From Flavobacterium muglaense (lineage in GTDB: Bacteria > Bacteroidota > Bacteroidia > Flavobacteriales > Flavobacteriaceae): a stretch of DNA of 38,771 nucleotides. The stretch covers positions 10,055 through 48,825 of the forward strand of contig NZ_JACRUK010000027.1 of the NCBI RefSeq assembly GCF_014305155.1. The letters run 5' to 3'. The position numbers and the translations under genes are program-made. Below the pieces are notes generated by a model, which saw only the letters and a program-made list of their open reading frames with translations, had not been told where the DNA came from and did not search any database. Position 1 is the stretch's first letter. Each line of letters opens with the position of its first letter. Of this stretch, positions 1 through 6,677 are shown in pieces.

Positions 1-203
1 TTAAATTTTTTATTACCATGAAAAACATGATCAACATCGAACAACTAGAAGACAGATTAGAAACAGCTCAAGCAGCTGATGCAACTTGCAAAATTATTAT
101 TGTAACACTTTAATTATTAAACTTTAAATTTTTTATTACCATGAAAAACATGATCAACATCGAACAACTAGAAGACAGATTAGAAACAGCTCAAGCAGCT
201 GAT
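1..203 (+). repeat. Tandem 80-bp direct repeat covering the peptide leader
   Basis: Bases 1-80 and 124-203 are identical, with a period of 123 bp. Each copy includes about 17 bp upstream of the ATG plus the first 21 codons of a small peptide gene. Identity stops abruptly at the codon after Asp21, where the two peptide tails diverge. The first copy starts at the very edge of the window, so more copies could lie upstream. Identity at synonymous positions points to recent duplication or gene conversion of the leader, with change confined to the tail. Confidence 0.9.
18..113 (+). CDS. Putative precursor peptide 1 (RiPP or pheromone-like), 31 aa
   Basis: A 31-residue peptide with a charged leader containing IEQLEDRLETAQAAD, then a tail ATCKIIIVTL at the C-terminus. 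The leader has no N-terminal signal-peptide character and no GG motif. The tail has one Cys followed by beta-branched hydrophobic residues. A near-twin lies 27 bp downstream with the same leader and a different tail, which is typical of leader/core precursor families. The genes that follow encode an M50 membrane protease with a PqqD-like region, an acyltransferase and a two-component system. From this context I infer a modified or cleaved secreted peptide. I do not recognise a named precursor family, and no modifying radical SAM or cyclase gene lies inside the window; one could be upstream. Confidence 0.7.
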   Translation: MKNMINIEQLEDRLETAQAADATCKIIIVTL

Positions 204-239
204 ATAACATGCACAATTATAATACCTGTATTACTGTAA
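141..239 (+). CDS. Putative precursor peptide 2 (RiPP or pheromone-like), 32 aa
   Basis: A 32-residue peptide whose first 21 residues, and their DNA, are identical to peptide 1. The tail is ITCTIIIPVLL, so Cys stays at tail position 3 and the hydrophobic stretch is kept while the other residues change. The conserved Cys with about seven to eight hydrophobic residues after it recalls the general layout of AgrD-type thiolactone pheromones, but there is no charged C-terminal tail as in AgrD. Epimerised (YydF-like) or lipidated peptides are equally open. The gene ends 68 bp before the protease gene, with a strong hairpin between them. Confidence 0.7.
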   Translation: MKNMINIEQLEDRLETAQAADITCTIIIPVLL

Positions 240-246
240 ATTATCT

Positions 247-280
247 AAAACAGTAGGAGATTAATTTCTCCTGCTGTTTT
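247..280 (+). terminator. Hairpin between the peptides and the protease gene (terminator or attenuator)
   Basis: Two 14-bp arms (247-260 and 267-280) pair with a single G-U wobble around the loop TTAATT. The right arm ends in TTTT. It is placed to give abundant short peptide transcripts and a lower level of read-through into the protease, acyltransferase and two-component genes. Stabilisation of the 3' end of the peptide mRNA is an alternative role. Confidence 0.7.
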
Positions 281-1245
281 AAAAAAATAAATCAAAAAGA
301 AATAACCATGAATTTCACCTTAGCAAAAGTTAAAGAAAGTAATACAGACAGATATATTCTTCAAACCGACAGTAAATATTTTTCAATAAACGAACTGTTA
401 TTTGAAATACTCTCTGAGTATAAAACTAATACAAGTTATGAAAACATTAGCTATTCTATTAATGAAAAATTTCATCAAAGTGATTTGACGGACAGGGCAT
501 TTATAGAAAGCTCAATAGATAAGGTAAAAGAAATGATTGAAATCAGCAAAAATGATTCCCAAAAAAAAACATATATACATAACAAATTTAATATATTAAA
601 GAATGAAGCGGGAGATAAAATTTATAATGCATTATCATTTTTATTTGAAAAAAAGACTTTTTTTATAGCATTTGTACTACTGTTCGTTGCGTCATTTGTA
701 TTTTTTTACATCAACATTATAGGATCATCAAAAATTGTAGAAAATTTTCAGGAAAGCCTTACGTGGTCAAATTTGATATTATATTACTTGCTTTTTTTTG
801 GGATAATCTTTTTTCATGAAATAGGACATGCTACAGCTTCTTATTCTTTTGGAGCAAAGCCTAAAGAAATTGGATTTGGGATATATTTTATTTTTCCTGT
901 TATGTATACGAACACAACAAATGCATGGAGATTAGATAAAATAAAAAGAATAATAGTTAATCTAGGGGGGATTTATTTTCAACTTATAATCAACTTTGTT
1001 CTTATGTCATTATATTATTTTTCACCTTTTCAAAATTTTTCATTATCGTTATTGATCATGAATACCGCAAGTATAATTACATCATTTAATCCTTTTTTTA
1101 GATACGATGGATATTGGATTTTTAGTGACTATTTTCACCTACAAAATTTAAGAGAGAAGTCAACTAGTTTAGTACAAAATATAATACTTCACCCTTCCAA
1201 AACCTTTAGTGAGATTAAAAATAAAAACATAAAATATTCATTATT

Positions 1246-1264
1246 AACCCGTTGGGTGTAATTA
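1246..1264 (+). repeat. Left terminal inverted repeat of the IS982 element
   Basis: The 19 bp AACCCGTTGGGTGTAATTA is the exact reverse complement of 2228-2246. It is preceded by target duplication copy CATTATT at 1239-1245. The transposase stop codon lies inside it (1262-1264, minus strand), and so does the stop that truncates the protease. Confidence 0.93.
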
Positions 1265-2146
1265 AATTGGTTGATTTTTGATATTGTTTATTGGTCTGTC
1301 AAAGATGAATTTATTGATATATTGAACCAATGTTAATGCTGTTATTTTTGCTAAAATTCTTGTTTTAAAACCTTCAAAAGTTTTAGCATAATTGTTTCTA
1401 ATCCTGAACTGGTCGCATAGTTGTGAAAATAATGTTTCAATTCTTTTTCTTGATTTCCTAAAGATATAAGGTTGTGGCTTATAATCTTTCTGATTAGCTC
1501 TTTTTGGCGTTTCTAATTTGATATTTACAGTTTGAAACAAATCTAATTGAATGCTTTGAGACAAGTAACCTCTATCGCCAAGCAACACACAATCAGACAT
1601 TTGTTGTTTTATGTTTTTCAAAAAATGAACGTCGTGAACTTCTGCTTTAGTAATATCTAATGAATGGAAAATCCCATTTATAGAACAAACACCATGTAAT
1701 TTATACCCGTAAAACCAATTGTTTTGAGAAGCACAAAACCCTTTTGAAGGAGCTGTTTCAAACTCATTTTTACAGATTTTAATTCTTCTATGACGTGCAA
1801 ATTTGCAAATCTCCAACGGCATACTATCCACGATGAAATAATCTTCAAATTCTAAAAAGCGAGATGCTAATTTTGTTCTTACTTCTTCTAAAAAGAAAAA
1901 CAATTTTCGTCTTCGCTTATTGAACTGACTTCGCTCAATTAAATTAGATATTTGTTGCTTATTAATCTCTTTAAATAAAGAATTCTCGCTATCAATTGAC
2001 ATAAATTCAGCGGTTAAACTCAATGCAACTACTTCTAAATCAGACATTTTTTGTTTTCTACCGACATCCGATTTATTCTCTAATTTACAATCCAAAGAAC
2101 TTATAACTTCTAAAACTCTAAAATAATTTTTCACTATATTTGACAT
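1262..2146 (-). CDS. IS982-family transposase
   Basis: A DDE transposase of about 294 aa, the usual size for IS982. Visible family features are the MSDLEVVALSLTAEF region near the N-terminus, the catalytic segment with DYFIVDSMPLE, the LLGDRGYLS segment holding the second acidic residue, and a C-terminal KRIETLFSQL segment with the last catalytic Glu. I chose the start beginning MSNIVKNYFRVLE at 2146; the frame stays open to an ATG at 2200 inside the element, which would add 18 residues. No frameshift is seen, so the element may be active. It is transcribed opposite to the gene it disrupts. Confidence 0.88.
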   Translation of the reverse strand: MSNIVKNYFRVLEVISSLDCKLENKSDVGRKQKMSDLEVVALSLTAEFMSIDSENSLFKEINKQQISNLIERSQFNKRRRKLFFFLEEVRTKLASRFLEFEDYFIVDSMPLEICKFARHRRIKICKNEFETAPSKGFCASQNNWFYGYKLHGVCSINGIFHSLDITKAEVHDVHFLKNIKQQMSDCVLLGDRGYLSQSIQLDLFQTVNIKLETPKRANQKDYKPQPYIFRKSRKRIETLFSQLCDQFRIRNNYAKTFEGFKTRILAKITALTLVQYINKFIFDRPINNIKNQPI

Positions 2147-2227
2147 AGATATTGGTTTGTTTTGCGACTTCAAGATACTGAATTTCAGTATCTTGACCAA
2201 TATCTAATCATTCTTTTTTACTACAAA

Positions 2228-2246
2228 TAATTACACCCAACGGGTT
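2228..2246 (-). repeat. Right terminal inverted repeat of the IS982 element
   Basis: Exact 19-bp inverse copy of 1246-1264, followed at 2247-2253 by the second CATTATT target copy. The protease reading frame resumes at 2254. Confidence 0.93.
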
Positions 2247-2466
2247 CATTATTATTATATTCTATAACAAATATTCTCTTTTGGGCATATGTATATTATA
2301 TCATAACAGATTATGTATTCCAAAGGTTTACATCTGTAAAAATAATTTTTGCAACTGGTGACTATTTTTCTTTCGCCCTATTAAAAATTACTTTTTCAAT
2401 GTTATTTATACTAGTAGGTATCTTTAATCTTATCAACAAAACAATTACTCTTAAAAATTTAAAATA

Positions 2467-3585
2467 ATGACAACATATATAAAACAGCGAAATGAAATAT
2501 ATAATGAATATCTTAATTTCAATGATAATACTGATTATAAAAGCAAAATATCTAAGACCCATTCATTTAACCTTGTAAGTGCTAATCTATTTAACTTCCT
2601 TCCAGAAATAGACTTTAATCAACATCATAATTTATTTAATGAGATTACTTTACATAACCGACTGACTCATTTTGAACAAGTTCACAAGGAAGCTCTAGAC
2701 TATGTGACTACCGAAAATCTTTCTATGGATACCCTTAAAATGCTTAAAGAACAGCCGTGTGTAATTTCCTCATTTCATTTTGGCTCATATAGACTTCTGA
2801 ATGCGTTTTTAACTAAAAATAAAATTCCTTACACAGCTGTTTGCCCGAAAGCTATTTTGGAAAAAGAAGAAGAAATGTTTCGGGAAAATCTTTTTAGCAA
2901 TAAAGACGCAAAATTTATTGAACTCGAATCTCCTGCCTTAGGATTAAAGATTATTAAAGAACTCAAAAATGGTAGAAATGTTTTCTTATATTTTAATGGA
3001 TTCCGTGGAGCATTGAAAGGAAGAACTTCTGAAGATGAGAAGATTTCATTTTTGAATAAAGAAATTTATGTAAAAAAAGGTGTGGCTCATTTAGCAAATG
3101 TCGCTAAAGTTCCATTGATTACAACTATTGCATACCGAAAAAGCATCGATGACATAAGGCTTCATTTCTTTGACCCTATAATGCCAAATTTCGAGAAAAA
3201 TAAAGAAGAGTACGCATTAGAAGCTACTAAACTCGCATATGATAGATTTTCTGATTTTCTGAAAAAATATCCTGGACAATGGGAGTCTTGGTTATATTTA
3301 CACAAACAGGTAGAATCTAATGAGCAGTTAATTTTAACAAATCAAATAAGCAACGAAATCTTAGGAAGAAGATTTTCATTTAATACCAAACGATATGGAA
3401 TTTTTAAAATATTAGAAGATTCTTTTCTATTTGATCGTTTTTCATACATAACATTTCCAATAGATAAAGATCTTCACGAATATTTAGAAAAAGTAAGTGA
3501 AGATAATAATTTTCCTATTGAAACAAAAATACAAAAACACACTCTAGAAGAACTTTATAGCAATCAGGTTTTGGTCTTCGCTTAA
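2467..3585 (+). CDS. Lipid-A-biosynthesis-type (LpxL/HtrB superfamily) acyltransferase
   Basis: A 372-aa protein resembling the LABLAT acyltransferases that move acyl chains in lipid A synthesis. Residues about 95-280 show the fold's blocks: SSFHFGSYRLL, a strand with NVFLYFNG, and KVPLITTIAYR, followed by YPGQWESW, a typical C-terminal block. The usual H-x4-D/E catalytic motif appears here as H104-FGSY-R109, so the acidic partner is replaced by Arg. The enzyme may act differently, use another residue or be inactive. There is no N-terminal membrane anchor, unlike LpxL. The last 90 residues have no recognised match. The gene is translationally coupled to the protease gene (TAATG overlap) and sits in the peptide locus. 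I infer a peptide or amino-acid N-acyltransferase; a lipid substrate remains possible. Confidence 0.72.
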   Translation: MTTYIKQRNEIYNEYLNFNDNTDYKSKISKTHSFNLVSANLFNFLPEIDFNQHHNLFNEITLHNRLTHFEQVHKEALDYVTTENLSMDTLKMLKEQPCVISSFHFGSYRLLNAFLTKNKIPYTAVCPKAILEKEEEMFRENLFSNKDAKFIELESPALGLKIIKELKNGRNVFLYFNGFRGALKGRTSEDEKISFLNKEIYVKKGVAHLANVAKVPLITTIAYRKSIDDIRLHFFDPIMPNFEKNKEEYALEATKLAYDRFSDFLKKYPGQWESWLYLHKQVESNEQLILTNQISNEILGRRFSFNTKRYGIFKILEDSFLFDRFSYITFPIDKDLHEYLEKVSEDNNFPIETKIQKHTLEELYSNQVLVFA

Positions 3586-3649
3586 ATTATTAAAAATGGA
3601 AAATTATTATGAAGATGAGGAACTGATTTTTAATAAAAATCCCTCAACA

Positions 3650-3840
3650 GAGATTAGAAACATTTGTAATATTTTGGTATTGAAAAACAAATTCTATGAA
3701 AAGCATTATGAATATAAGCCATGCAAACAAATCATCATTACAAATAGGAGAGATTAGGAATATTTCTAATACTTTTGTAATGAAACAAAAAGAAAAATAA
3801 ATTAATGAAAAAAAATCTGAATATAAGCCATGCAAACAAG
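3650..3840 (+). repeat. Imperfect tandem duplication of the kinase promoter and start region
   Basis: Sequence from 3650 (gagattagaaacattt) reappears from 3750 (gagattaggaatattt). The segment aatataagccatgcaaacaa at 3711 returns at 3820, where it encodes the kinase residues NISHANK. The spacing differs by about 9 bases between the two ends. The upstream copy contains a 34-codon frame (3696-3800, starting MKSIMNISHANK) that matches the kinase start and then hits a stop. A 54-codon frame also opens at 3596. Both look like by-products of the duplication rather than genes, though an expressed small peptide is not excluded. Confidence 0.7.
3770..3777 (+). promoter_or_regulatory. Candidate promoter -7 box for the histidine kinase
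   Basis: TACTTTTG matches the Bacteroidota -7 consensus TAnnTTTG and lies 27 bases before the kinase ATG. No TTG is found at the expected -33 distance, so support is partial. It would give the two-component genes transcription independent of the IS-interrupted upstream genes. Confidence 0.4.
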
Positions 3841-4911
3841 TTATTATTGCATTTGGGAGCGTGGCTTATATACATAACATATGTTTATCTACTAAACTTA
3901 CTTACAAATAAAGAACTAAACCCCTTGTATGTTTTTGTCTATGTAGTTCCTTTCATCGGATTATTTTACCTGTTTTTAAATTGTTTCAGAATAGCAAAAA
4001 AGAATATTTACACGGGAATATTTTTTGTTATTATTCTCTTTGTTGTTTTTTCAAGTCTTGCATATCTTGTATTAATTAAATTATTTCCATATTTGGGGAT
4101 TATTCTCATTACAAGTTCCTTCACAGTAAAAGCCTTTTTACAATCCATAATATTAGAGTACATAAAATTTTTTACGTATGCGTTGCTATATCATATTATA
4201 ATGGAATTGATTGAAAGAGAAAAAAGAATACAAAAAATAAAAGAAGAAAAACATATTCTGGAAATTCAGAAAAAAGAGCAGGAATTGAAAAATGGAGAGC
4301 TGATTCAAAAGGATTTGCTTGCACAGAAAGAAAAAATACAATATCAATATGCCTTTCTAAGAGCCCAAATCAACCCTCACTTTCTATATAATACCCTAAA
4401 TGTTCTGTTTTCACAAGCTTTGTTGTTGTCAGAAGATTTAGCTAACAATATTATGAAATTAAGCGACTTAATGAGATATTCTTTAAACAATGTTGAAACC
4501 GAAAATATGAAAGTTTCTTTACAACAAGAAATAGATAATTTAAAGACACTTATAGAAATCCACCATTTAAGATTCTCTAATTCTAAGTTTATAGATTATA
4601 CATTAAATGGTGATACTGAAAATCATTTAATTCCTCCTTTGTCTATTATTACTGTTGTTGAAAATGCTTTTAAATACGGAGAATTATCAAATCCTGATTT
4701 TCCACTTATAATAAAGATAGTTACGACTTGTGACTCAATTCATTTTATATGCAAGAACAAGAAGAAAAAAAATACCGTAGAAATTCTGTCTAACAATCTG
4801 GGCTTAGATAATGTTTCTAAAAGACTAGATTTCGCTTTTAAGAATAAATATAGAATTAATATAACAAACGATGATGATTTTTATACTTTTGATCTTACGA
4901 TAAAAAAATAA
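3805..4911 (+). CDS. LytS/YehU-like sensor histidine kinase
   Basis: A 368-aa membrane kinase. The N-terminal third (about residues 12-135) holds four hydrophobic segments separated by short loops, with no large extracellular domain. This suggests a ligand sensed in or at the membrane. A charged coiled coil (about 140-180) leads to the His_kinase domain, with phosphoacceptor H192 in QINPHFLYNTLN and an N-box ENAFKYG near residue 285. The C-terminal GHKL part is short and the G boxes are weak, as in this family. It is followed after 5 bases by a LytTR regulator, the usual partner. Position downstream of the peptide genes suggests the peptide is its signal, by analogy with LytTR pheromone circuits such as AgrC/AgrA; that link is inference. 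Confidence 0.88.
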   Translation: MKKNLNISHANKLLLHLGAWLIYITYVYLLNLLTNKELNPLYVFVYVVPFIGLFYLFLNCFRIAKKNIYTGIFFVIILFVVFSSLAYLVLIKLFPYLGIILITSSFTVKAFLQSIILEYIKFFTYALLYHIIMELIEREKRIQKIKEEKHILEIQKKEQELKNGELIQKDLLAQKEKIQYQYAFLRAQINPHFLYNTLNVLFSQALLLSEDLANNIMKLSDLMRYSLNNVETENMKVSLQQEIDNLKTLIEIHHLRFSNSKFIDYTLNGDTENHLIPPLSIITVVENAFKYGELSNPDFPLIIKIVTTCDSIHFICKNKKKKNTVEILSNNLGLDNVSKRLDFAFKNKYRINITNDDDFYTFDLTIKK

Positions 4912-4916
4912 AACAA

Positions 4917-5633
4917 ATGATAAAATGTATTGTAATTGATGATGAGCAGCCTGCAATCGATATAATGAAACATTATATAAGCAAAATCCCAGAGCTTGAT
5001 TTGATCGGAACATATAATAATCCTCTCATAGGAATGCAGGAAATAAAGAAAAAAAATGTAGTTCTTGTCTTTTTAGATATTCAAATGGAGGAAATGACAG
5101 GGTTGGAGGTAATGAATATTATTAGTGAAAATGTGAAAGTAATTTTATGCACAGCTTATCCTCAATTTGCTTTAAATGGCTATGATTTGGATGCTATAGA
5201 TTATTTATTGAAACCTATTTCCTTTGATCGTTTTTCAAAAGCTGTAAAGAAAGCATTATCAACTATTCCTGTAAATTCTTCTGTAAATAATCTCGTAACT
5301 TTGGATGAAAATCATATTTTTATAAAAACTGAGCAGAAAGGCAAGCTCATAAAAATCTACTTCAAAGATGTGTATTATATTGAAGCAATGGGGAATTACA
5401 TTGCTTTTCACCAAAGCAAGAATAAAATTATGGCATATTCTACTTTGAAAGATTTAGTAGATATTTTGCCAACACATACTTTTATGAGAGTTCATAAATC
5501 CTATATTGTTGCATTGCCAAAAATAACAATGATAGAGAATGGTTTTGTAGCGTTAAGCAATGGTCACAGAATTTCAATTGGTGCAAATTACAAGGAAGTT
5601 TTTATGGCTAAATTGAAATTTAAAATGCTGTAA
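4917..5633 (+). CDS. LytTR-family response regulator
   Basis: A 238-aa regulator with a receiver domain (about 1-120) and a LytTR DNA-binding domain (about 135-238). Receiver residues are complete: D8/D9 acidic pocket, phosphoacceptor D54 in FLDIQMEEMTG, and the Lys of YLLKPIS near 104. The C-terminal half has the LytTR signatures VYYIEAMGNYIAFH and FMRVHKSYIVAL. It starts 5 bases after the kinase stop and is surely its partner. Expected targets are the peptide genes, but their promoter lies at or beyond the window start. The stop codon is directly followed by the remains of a transposase, so the locus ends here. Confidence 0.92.
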   Translation: MIKCIVIDDEQPAIDIMKHYISKIPELDLIGTYNNPLIGMQEIKKKNVVLVFLDIQMEEMTGLEVMNIISENVKVILCTAYPQFALNGYDLDAIDYLLKPISFDRFSKAVKKALSTIPVNSSVNNLVTLDENHIFIKTEQKGKLIKIYFKDVYYIEAMGNYIAFHQSKNKIMAYSTLKDLVDILPTHTFMRVHKSYIVALPKITMIENGFVALSNGHRISIGANYKEVFMAKLKFKML

Positions 5634-6124
5634 TCTGTCCAAGCCATTAAAGATGCTAAAGAGTTGGGAATAAAATATATTACAATTATTCTTGAAAACG
5701 ATGATACTCCTAAACAATTATTAGCTAGAAGTCGCTATATTATTGCTAATAAGCAAAACCAGCAAACAACAAACCAAAAGATAAGAGCTGAGAATTGTTA
5801 TTTAAAAATTATCCGTTTCTGCATCAAGCTTATAAGCCCAAACTAGAGTTCAAAAACATTTATGATCAAGCCTCAAAATAAATAGCAAAATAACAAATCG
5901 TAAACTGGATAGAGAAAACTAAACTATTAAAGTTAAACGATTTTAATACTGCAACAAACAGCTTGAAATATCATTTAAAAACCATTCTAAACTTCTTTAT
6001 CAAAAGGCATACAAATGCAAATACTGAATCATTTAAGTCTAAGATAAAACTTTTCAGAGCTAATCAAAAAGGTGTGCTAGATGTGAAATTCTTTCTCTTT
6101 AAAATGGAAAAAAATTTTGCTTAA
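5634..6124 (+). pseudogene. Decayed ISL3-type (ISAon1-like) transposase, C-terminal part
   Basis: Three pieces in shifting frames read as one transposase: AIKDAKELGIKYITIILEND... from 5634; then LFKNYPFLHQAYKPKLEFKN in another frame, ending at an in-frame stop; then NWIEKTK... through RHTNANTESFKSKIKLFRAN to a stop at 6122-6124. The NANTESF segment holds the last catalytic Glu of the DDE_Tnp_ISL3 domain. The N-terminal half is missing: the match begins directly after the response-regulator stop codon, so the old insertion or a deletion joined at that point. Frameshifts and stops show it is inactive. Confidence 0.75.
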
Positions 6125-6380
6125 TCCCCAGGAAATTTATGTCACCTTAAACTACCCGTTAACCAAAAGCAACTAATCTAAAATCATTTTTTGAAATGAC
6201 TTAAAAACAAAAAGTCCCTAATTGCGCAATCTCGCATGAAGGATGGCAGTGGAAATCCTTTTATGTAGTGCAGCGGAATAAAAGATTGCAACGTACCTGA
6301 CGCTGCTGCAACGGAGTGGAAGCTGGGGCATGCCAAAAAAAATCCCTAATGATGACTCAAAAGGGATTGTATTTTATGTG
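6125..6380 (+). other. Intergenic stretch with a possible structured element (about 6224-6330)
   Basis: No gene is seen. Bases 6125-6180 may be the old end of the ISL3 element. Bases 6224-6330 are locally GC-rich, with ggcagtggaaatcctttt and later aaaagattgcaacg. This resembles in outline the structured intergenic elements at 18262-18345 and 25068-25214. The likeness is by eye only. Confidence 0.35.
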
Positions 6381-6650
6381 GTTCTCGACTCCGCTCAAAC
6401 TGACAGGATGTTCTTCTTGAAATACTTGTTCTCGACTCCGCTCGAACTGACAAACTATTGATCATTTCTTAACAGCCTGTTTATTAGTACAAATAACGGT
6501 TCTCGACTCCGCTCGAACTGACAGGATGTTCTTCTTGGAATACTTGTTCTCGACTCCGCTCGAACTGACAGTATTCGTTTTCTACTACAGATGAGTTCTC
6601 TACTCCGCTCGAACTGACATCGTTTTTCTGAAGAGAATTCGGACTGACAA
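6381..6650 (+). repeat. Cluster of five to six copies of a 25-bp intergenic repeat
   Basis: The motif TTCTCGACTCCGCTCGAAC, plus ctgaca at its end, starts at 6381, 6428, 6499, 6546 and 6595, with a decayed copy ending at 6650. Copies 1-2 and 3-4 also share the 22-bp spacer (ggatgttcttcttg...), so a two-copy block was itself duplicated with a 118-bp period. Another copy lies inverted near 21009-21034. Spacers are irregular and there are no cas genes, so this is not CRISPR. Confidence 0.85.
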
Positions 6651-6677
6651 GACTATTTTTGAAATAACTAATTGTGA

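Larger units (their letters stand above)
1246..2246. mobile_element. IS982-family insertion sequence, complete
   Basis: The element is 1001 bp. It is bounded by perfect 19-bp inverted repeats (1246-1264 and 2228-2246, AACCCGTTGGGTGTAATTA) and flanked by a 7-bp direct duplication CATTATT (1239-1245 and 2247-2253). It carries a single intact transposase on the minus strand. The perfect repeats and target duplication indicate a recent insertion with no later rearrangement. It sits inside the protease gene, with its transposase reading antisense to that gene. The IS982 assignment comes from the transposase sequence, and the TSD length fits the family. Confidence 0.93.
308..2467 (+). pseudogene. 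M50-type membrane metalloprotease with PqqD-like N-terminus, interrupted by IS982
   Basis: The gene is split into 308-1245 and 2254-2467. Joining these and dropping the IS and one 7-bp target copy gives an uninterrupted 383-codon frame. It ends TAATG, overlapping the next start codon by one base. Residues about 1-80 resemble a PqqD-like RiPP recognition domain. Residues H170-E171-x-x-H174 form the zinc motif, and N261-P262 with D267-G268 form the second M50 motif, within several membrane segments. YydH-type and other peptide zinc metalloproteases of RiPP operons have this general plan. The insertion removes the last 70 or so residues, which are membrane segments, and adds LTRWV plus a stop read from the IS end. 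Both catalytic motifs remain in the truncated 317-aa product, so some residual activity cannot be excluded. Confidence 0.85.

Noticed and set aside
18..239. AgrD-type autoinducing peptide genes
   Set aside because: Cys plus hydrophobic residues is suggestive, but there is no amphipathic N-terminus, no charged C-terminal tail and no AgrB-like protease. Kept only as an analogy.
308..1261. A complete 317-aa M50 protease ending in LLTRWV
   Set aside because: The last residues and stop codon come from the IS982 inverted repeat; the true C-terminus continues at 2254.
3596..3800. Two small frames (54 and 34 codons) before the kinase as genes
   Set aside because: They lie in a tandem duplication of the kinase start and promoter region, and the -7 box falls inside one of them, so a by-product is more likely.
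6381..6650. CRISPR-like array of a 25-bp repeat
   Set aside because: Spacers differ in length (22-46 bp), one spacer is itself duplicated, repeats have drifted and no cas gene is present.
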